NCBI GenBank assembly: GCA_004297635.1
Contig: SCUQ01000580.1
Span: 1 to 10,266, forward strand
Source: Rhizorhabdus sp.
GTDB lineage: Bacteria; Pseudomonadota; Alphaproteobacteria; Sphingomonadales; Sphingomonadaceae
Reading direction: 5' to 3'
DNA: 10,266 bases
Shown here one piece after another: positions 8,398 to 10,266 of this stretch. Under the pieces are notes generated by a model. The model was not told the origin of the DNA and ran no database searches. It saw only the letters and a list, made by a program, of their open reading frames with translations. Numbering within the stretch: position 1 is the stretch's first letter; each line of letters starts with the position of its first letter. The position numbers and the translations under genes are program-made.

Positions 8398-8558
8398 ACG
8401 CGGCCTTCCTGCTCCCCTCCGCTCGTCCTGAGCAAGGACTGAGCTCGCCCAAGGCCCGTCTCGAACGATCCTTCGAGACGCCGTTTCGACTTCGCTCAAT
8501 GGCTCCTCGGGATGAGCGGAGGGGAGCGAGGTCCACAGGGACGGCTTTCACCCCATGA
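8394..8558 (+). other. 54-codon bridging frame linking the edd stop to the glk start
   Basis: An ATG at 8394 overlaps the edd TGA (ATGA, 8394-8397), and its frame stays open for 54 codons to a TGA at 8556-8558 that overlaps the glk ATG (ATGA, 8555-8558). Its translation ([15 protein letters not shown]...) resembles no family I know, and most of it is encoded by the palindromic repeat, so it is unlikely to be a functional protein. It may serve as a leader that carries ribosomes from edd to glk by termination-reinitiation, since glk has only a distant SD. Chance is possible, as GC-rich DNA has few stop codons. Confidence 0.35.
8414..8524. repeat. Palindromic intergenic repeat element between edd and glk
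   Basis: A 111-bp element with 19-bp terminal inverted repeats at 8414-8432 and 8506-8524. They match at 17 of 19 positions, and both mismatches would still pair as G-U in one RNA orientation. Inside are a perfect 9-bp stem, CGTCTCGAA/TTCGAGACG (8457-8480, 6-base loop), and a smaller GTCCT/AGGAC stem (8425-8439). The TTCGACTTCGCTCA tract and GGATGAGCGGAGG end resemble dispersed repeats I remember from sphingomonad and related genomes; this was not checked. It differs in sequence from the zwf-pgl element. No transposase is present, so if mobile it is non-autonomous. Confidence 0.75.
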
Positions 8559-9523
8559 AGCTCGTCGCCGTCGATCTGGGCGGAACCCATGCGCGCTTCG
8601 CGATCGCCGAATTGCACCCCGATCGCCGCCCGACGCTGAGCGAGACGGTCAAGTATCGGACCGCCGACTTCGCCGGCCTGCCCGGCGCCTGGGCGGCGTT
8701 CGCCGAGGCGCAGGGGGGCGCCCTGCCCGGCGCCGCGAGCATCGCCATCGCCGGGCCGGTCGAGGGTGATCTGATCCGGTTCACCAACAACAGCTGGACG
8801 ATCCGGCCCGCCACGCTCGCCGCCGAACTGGGCATCGACCGGCTCGCCCTGTTCAATGATTTCGCCGCCATGGCTGCAGCGGTCGGTGTATTGGACGACA
8901 GCGAACTCATCTATCTCGGCGGCCCGGCCGGCCCGCTCCCGGCAGACGGCGTCACCACCGTGATCGGGCCGGGCACCGGGCTCGGCGTCGCCCAGTTGCT
9001 GCGCCATCGGGGCCGGCGGATCGTGCTGGCGACCGAGGGCGGCCATATCGACTTCGCCGCGCTCGACGGCTTCGAGGAGAGGCTGCTCACGCGTATGCGC
9101 GAGCGGCATCGCCGGGTCTCGGTCGAACGGATCGTGTCCGGCCCCGCGCTCGCCGATATCCACGCCACCCTGGCCATGCTTGGCGGCCGATCGATCGTCC
9201 CGCGCGACGATGCCGCGCTGTGGGCCGCAGCCATCGATGGCGGCGATCCGCTGGCGGCGGAAGCGCTCAACCGCTTCACCATGGCGTTCGGCGCGATCGC
9301 GGGCGATCTCGCGCTCGCCCATGGCGCCCATAGCGTCGTCATCACCGGCGGACTTTCCAACCGTATCGAGGAGCGGCTGCGCGGCCCGCTCTTTCAAGAC
9401 CGTTTCCGCGCCAAGGGCCGCTTCGAAGCGCGTATGGCGCAGTTCCCGATCCGGCTCGCCCGGCATCCCGAAGCGGGGCTGCTCGGCGCCGCCGCCGCCT
9501 TCCAGGAGGACCAACGATCATGA
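8555..9523 (+). CDS. glk: Glucokinase (Glk family)
   Basis: ATP-dependent phosphorylation of glucose to glucose 6-phosphate in the cytosol, feeding Zwf. It is 322 residues, matching E. coli-type Glk (321), and is not a ROK kinase: the ROK zinc motif is absent. The N-terminal phosphate loop is DLGGTHARFA (7-16). FNDFAAMA (100-107) carries D102, equivalent to the family's catalytic aspartate. GPGTGLGVA begins at 138 (second phosphate loop), EGGHIDFA at 161 binds sugar, and ERIVSGPAL and VITGGLSNR follow. The start is clear because the family motif begins at residue 7, but the only SD candidate, AGGGA (8537-8541), is 13 bases away, which is long. Location in the ED cluster indicates uptake of free glucose by a permease or after periplasmic hydrolysis rather than by a PTS; this is inference. 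The stop overlaps eda by ATGA. Confidence 0.96.
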   Translation: MKLVAVDLGGTHARFAIAELHPDRRPTLSETVKYRTADFAGLPGAWAAFAEAQGGALPGAASIAIAGPVEGDLIRFTNNSWTIRPATLAAELGIDRLALFNDFAAMAAAVGVLDDSELIYLGGPAGPLPADGVTTVIGPGTGLGVAQLLRHRGRRIVLATEGGHIDFAALDGFEERLLTRMRERHRRVSVERIVSGPALADIHATLAMLGGRSIVPRDDAALWAAAIDGGDPLAAEALNRFTMAFGAIAGDLALAHGAHSVVITGGLSNRIEERLRGPLFQDRFRAKGRFEARMAQFPIRLARHPEAGLLGAAAAFQEDQRS

Positions 9524-10131
9524 ATGTCGAACAGGTGATGACACTGGCGCCCGTGATACCGGTGCTCGTCGTCCATGACGTCGCCCATGCCCGGCCGATC
9601 GCCGAGGCGCTGGTGGAGGGCGGCCTGCCCGCGCTGGAGGTCACGTTGCGGACGCCCTGCGCGCTCGACGTGATCCGCGAAATGGCGAAGGTCGAGGGTG
9701 CGGTGGTCGGCGCCGGCACGGTGCTCAACCCCGACGATGTCAGGGCGAGCGTCGATGCCGGCGCCCGTTTCCTGGTCTCGCCGGGGCTGACCGAGCCGCT
9801 GGCCAACGCCGCGATCGCCAGCCAGCTCCCCTTTCTGCCCGGTACCGCCAATGCCGGCGACATCATGCGCGGGCTCGACATGGGGCTGACCCATTTCAAA
9901 TTCTTCCCCGCCATGACCAATGGCGGCATCCCCGCGCTCAAGGCGCTCGCCGCGCCCCTGTTCGCCGCTCGCTTCTGCCCGACCGGGGGCATCACCGAGC
10001 AGACCGCTGCCGACTGGCTCGCACTCGACGCGGTGCTGTGCGTCGGGGGCAGCTGGGTCGTGCCGGCGGGCACGCCCGATGTCGCGGAGATCGTGAAGCG
10101 GGCAAGAGCGGCGGCGGCGCTGCGCGGCTGA
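9520..10131 (+). CDS. eda: KDPG/KHG aldolase (2-dehydro-3-deoxyphosphogluconate aldolase)
   Basis: Class I aldolase that cleaves KDPG to pyruvate and glyceraldehyde 3-phosphate, completing the ED pathway; cytosolic. It is 203 residues, slightly shorter than E. coli Eda (213). EVTLRTP (40-46) supplies the catalytic E40 and R44, GAGTVLNPDD (64-73) and LVSPGL (85-90) are barrel-strand motifs, and the Schiff-base lysine is K127 in THFKFFPA. FCPTGGIT (152-159) and CVGGSWVVP (174-182) form the phosphate-binding end. The ATG overlaps the glk stop by four bases, and AGGAGGA at 9504-9510 inside glk is a strong SD, so translation is probably coupled to glk. It is the last gene of the cluster; no further gene follows before the window end. 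DgoA-type aldolases are related, but the context with Edd supports KDPG. Confidence 0.97.
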   Translation: MNVEQVMTLAPVIPVLVVHDVAHARPIAEALVEGGLPALEVTLRTPCALDVIREMAKVEGAVVGAGTVLNPDDVRASVDAGARFLVSPGLTEPLANAAIASQLPFLPGTANAGDIMRGLDMGLTHFKFFPAMTNGGIPALKALAAPLFAARFCPTGGITEQTAADWLALDAVLCVGGSWVVPAGTPDVAEIVKRARAAAALRG

Positions 10132-10206
10132 CGCGCCTCTGCCAAATGGCCGAGCGGGGGGGAATAAGCGCCGTCGCGCAAGCGATTCTCGCCCATCCGA
10201 GCGACT

Positions 10207-10229
10207 AGCGGGATGGACGGCGTCCCGCT
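10207..10229 (+). terminator. Possible hairpin after eda, terminator-like but without T-run
   Basis: A perfect 7-bp stem, AGCGGGA (10207-10213) with TCCCGCT (10223-10229), encloses a 9-base loop about 75 bp after the eda stop. No T-run follows directly; the next T-rich tract is about 30 bases further on. The loop and left arm can pair instead with upstream bases (10169-10175 and 10193-10198), so it may be part of a larger structure. Terminator function is uncertain. Confidence 0.3.
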
Positions 10230-10230
10230 G

Positions 10231-10259
10231 TTGCCGATATGTCACGGATTATATTAGAT
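10231..10259 (+). promoter_or_regulatory. Weak sigma70-like promoter candidate at the right edge
   Basis: TTGCCG (10231-10236) and TTAGAT (10254-10259) are 17 bp apart, within an AT-rich stretch that stands out from its GC-rich surroundings. It would drive a gene beyond the window on the plus strand. Consensus match is moderate and the downstream gene is unseen. Confidence 0.25.
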
Positions 10260-10266
10260 TTTTTGC

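Noticed and set aside
8394..8558. The bridging frame as a genuine small protein gene
   Set aside because: Most of its codons are the palindromic repeat and the peptide has no recognisable features; it is kept only as a possible coupling leader.
8330..9514. 394-codon minus-strand open frame opposite glk
   Set aside because: Antisense shadow with no recognisable domain; it also runs through the palindromic repeat.
1..10266. A defence system, phage island or other undescribed multigene system
   Set aside because: Every gene fits a known metabolic, transport or lipid family, codon style is uniform, and no integrase, transposase or toxin-like gene is present.

Overview
This window comes from a GC-rich alphaproteobacterium, most likely a sphingomonad (Sphingomonadales). 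The evidence is a single-strand Entner-Doudoroff (ED) gene set in the order zwf-pgl-edd-glk-eda, an OlsB-type acyltransferase, a TonB-dependent receptor, and intergenic palindromic repeats of a style I associate with sphingomonads. That taxonomic call is inference from gene order and composition; no database was consulted.

Left third, minus strand (1-4123): reading leftwards, an OlsB-like GNAT acyltransferase is followed after 78 bp by a 672-residue TonB-dependent outer-membrane receptor, and after another 64 bp by a DctA-type C4-dicarboxylate/cation symporter that runs off the left edge with about 40 C-terminal residues missing. The spacing permits one transcript but does not prove it.

Middle and right, plus strand (4262-10131): a divergent 138-bp intergenic region leads into the complete glucose-to-KDPG route. 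Glk makes glucose 6-phosphate, Zwf oxidises it, Pgl hydrolyses the lactone, Edd dehydrates 6-phosphogluconate to KDPG, and Eda splits KDPG to pyruvate and glyceraldehyde 3-phosphate. All five proteins are full length with family motifs intact. Spacing is uneven: 134 bp zwf-pgl, 18 bp pgl-edd, 157 bp edd-glk, and a 4-nt ATGA overlap glk-eda. The two wide gaps each hold a different palindromic repeat element. The edd-glk element lies inside a 54-codon open frame that overlaps the edd stop and the glk start by four bases at each end, which could keep glk translation coupled to edd.

Right edge (10132-10266): no gene. It holds competing inverted repeats and a short AT-rich promoter-like stretch, presumably the end of the operon and the start of the next transcript.

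I found no mobile-element genes, CRISPR, RNA genes or phage genes. Most of the window is ordinary core metabolism; the less ordinary parts are the intra-operon repeats and the bridging frame, and the receptor/DctA pairing. There is no gene-free stretch over 300 bp.
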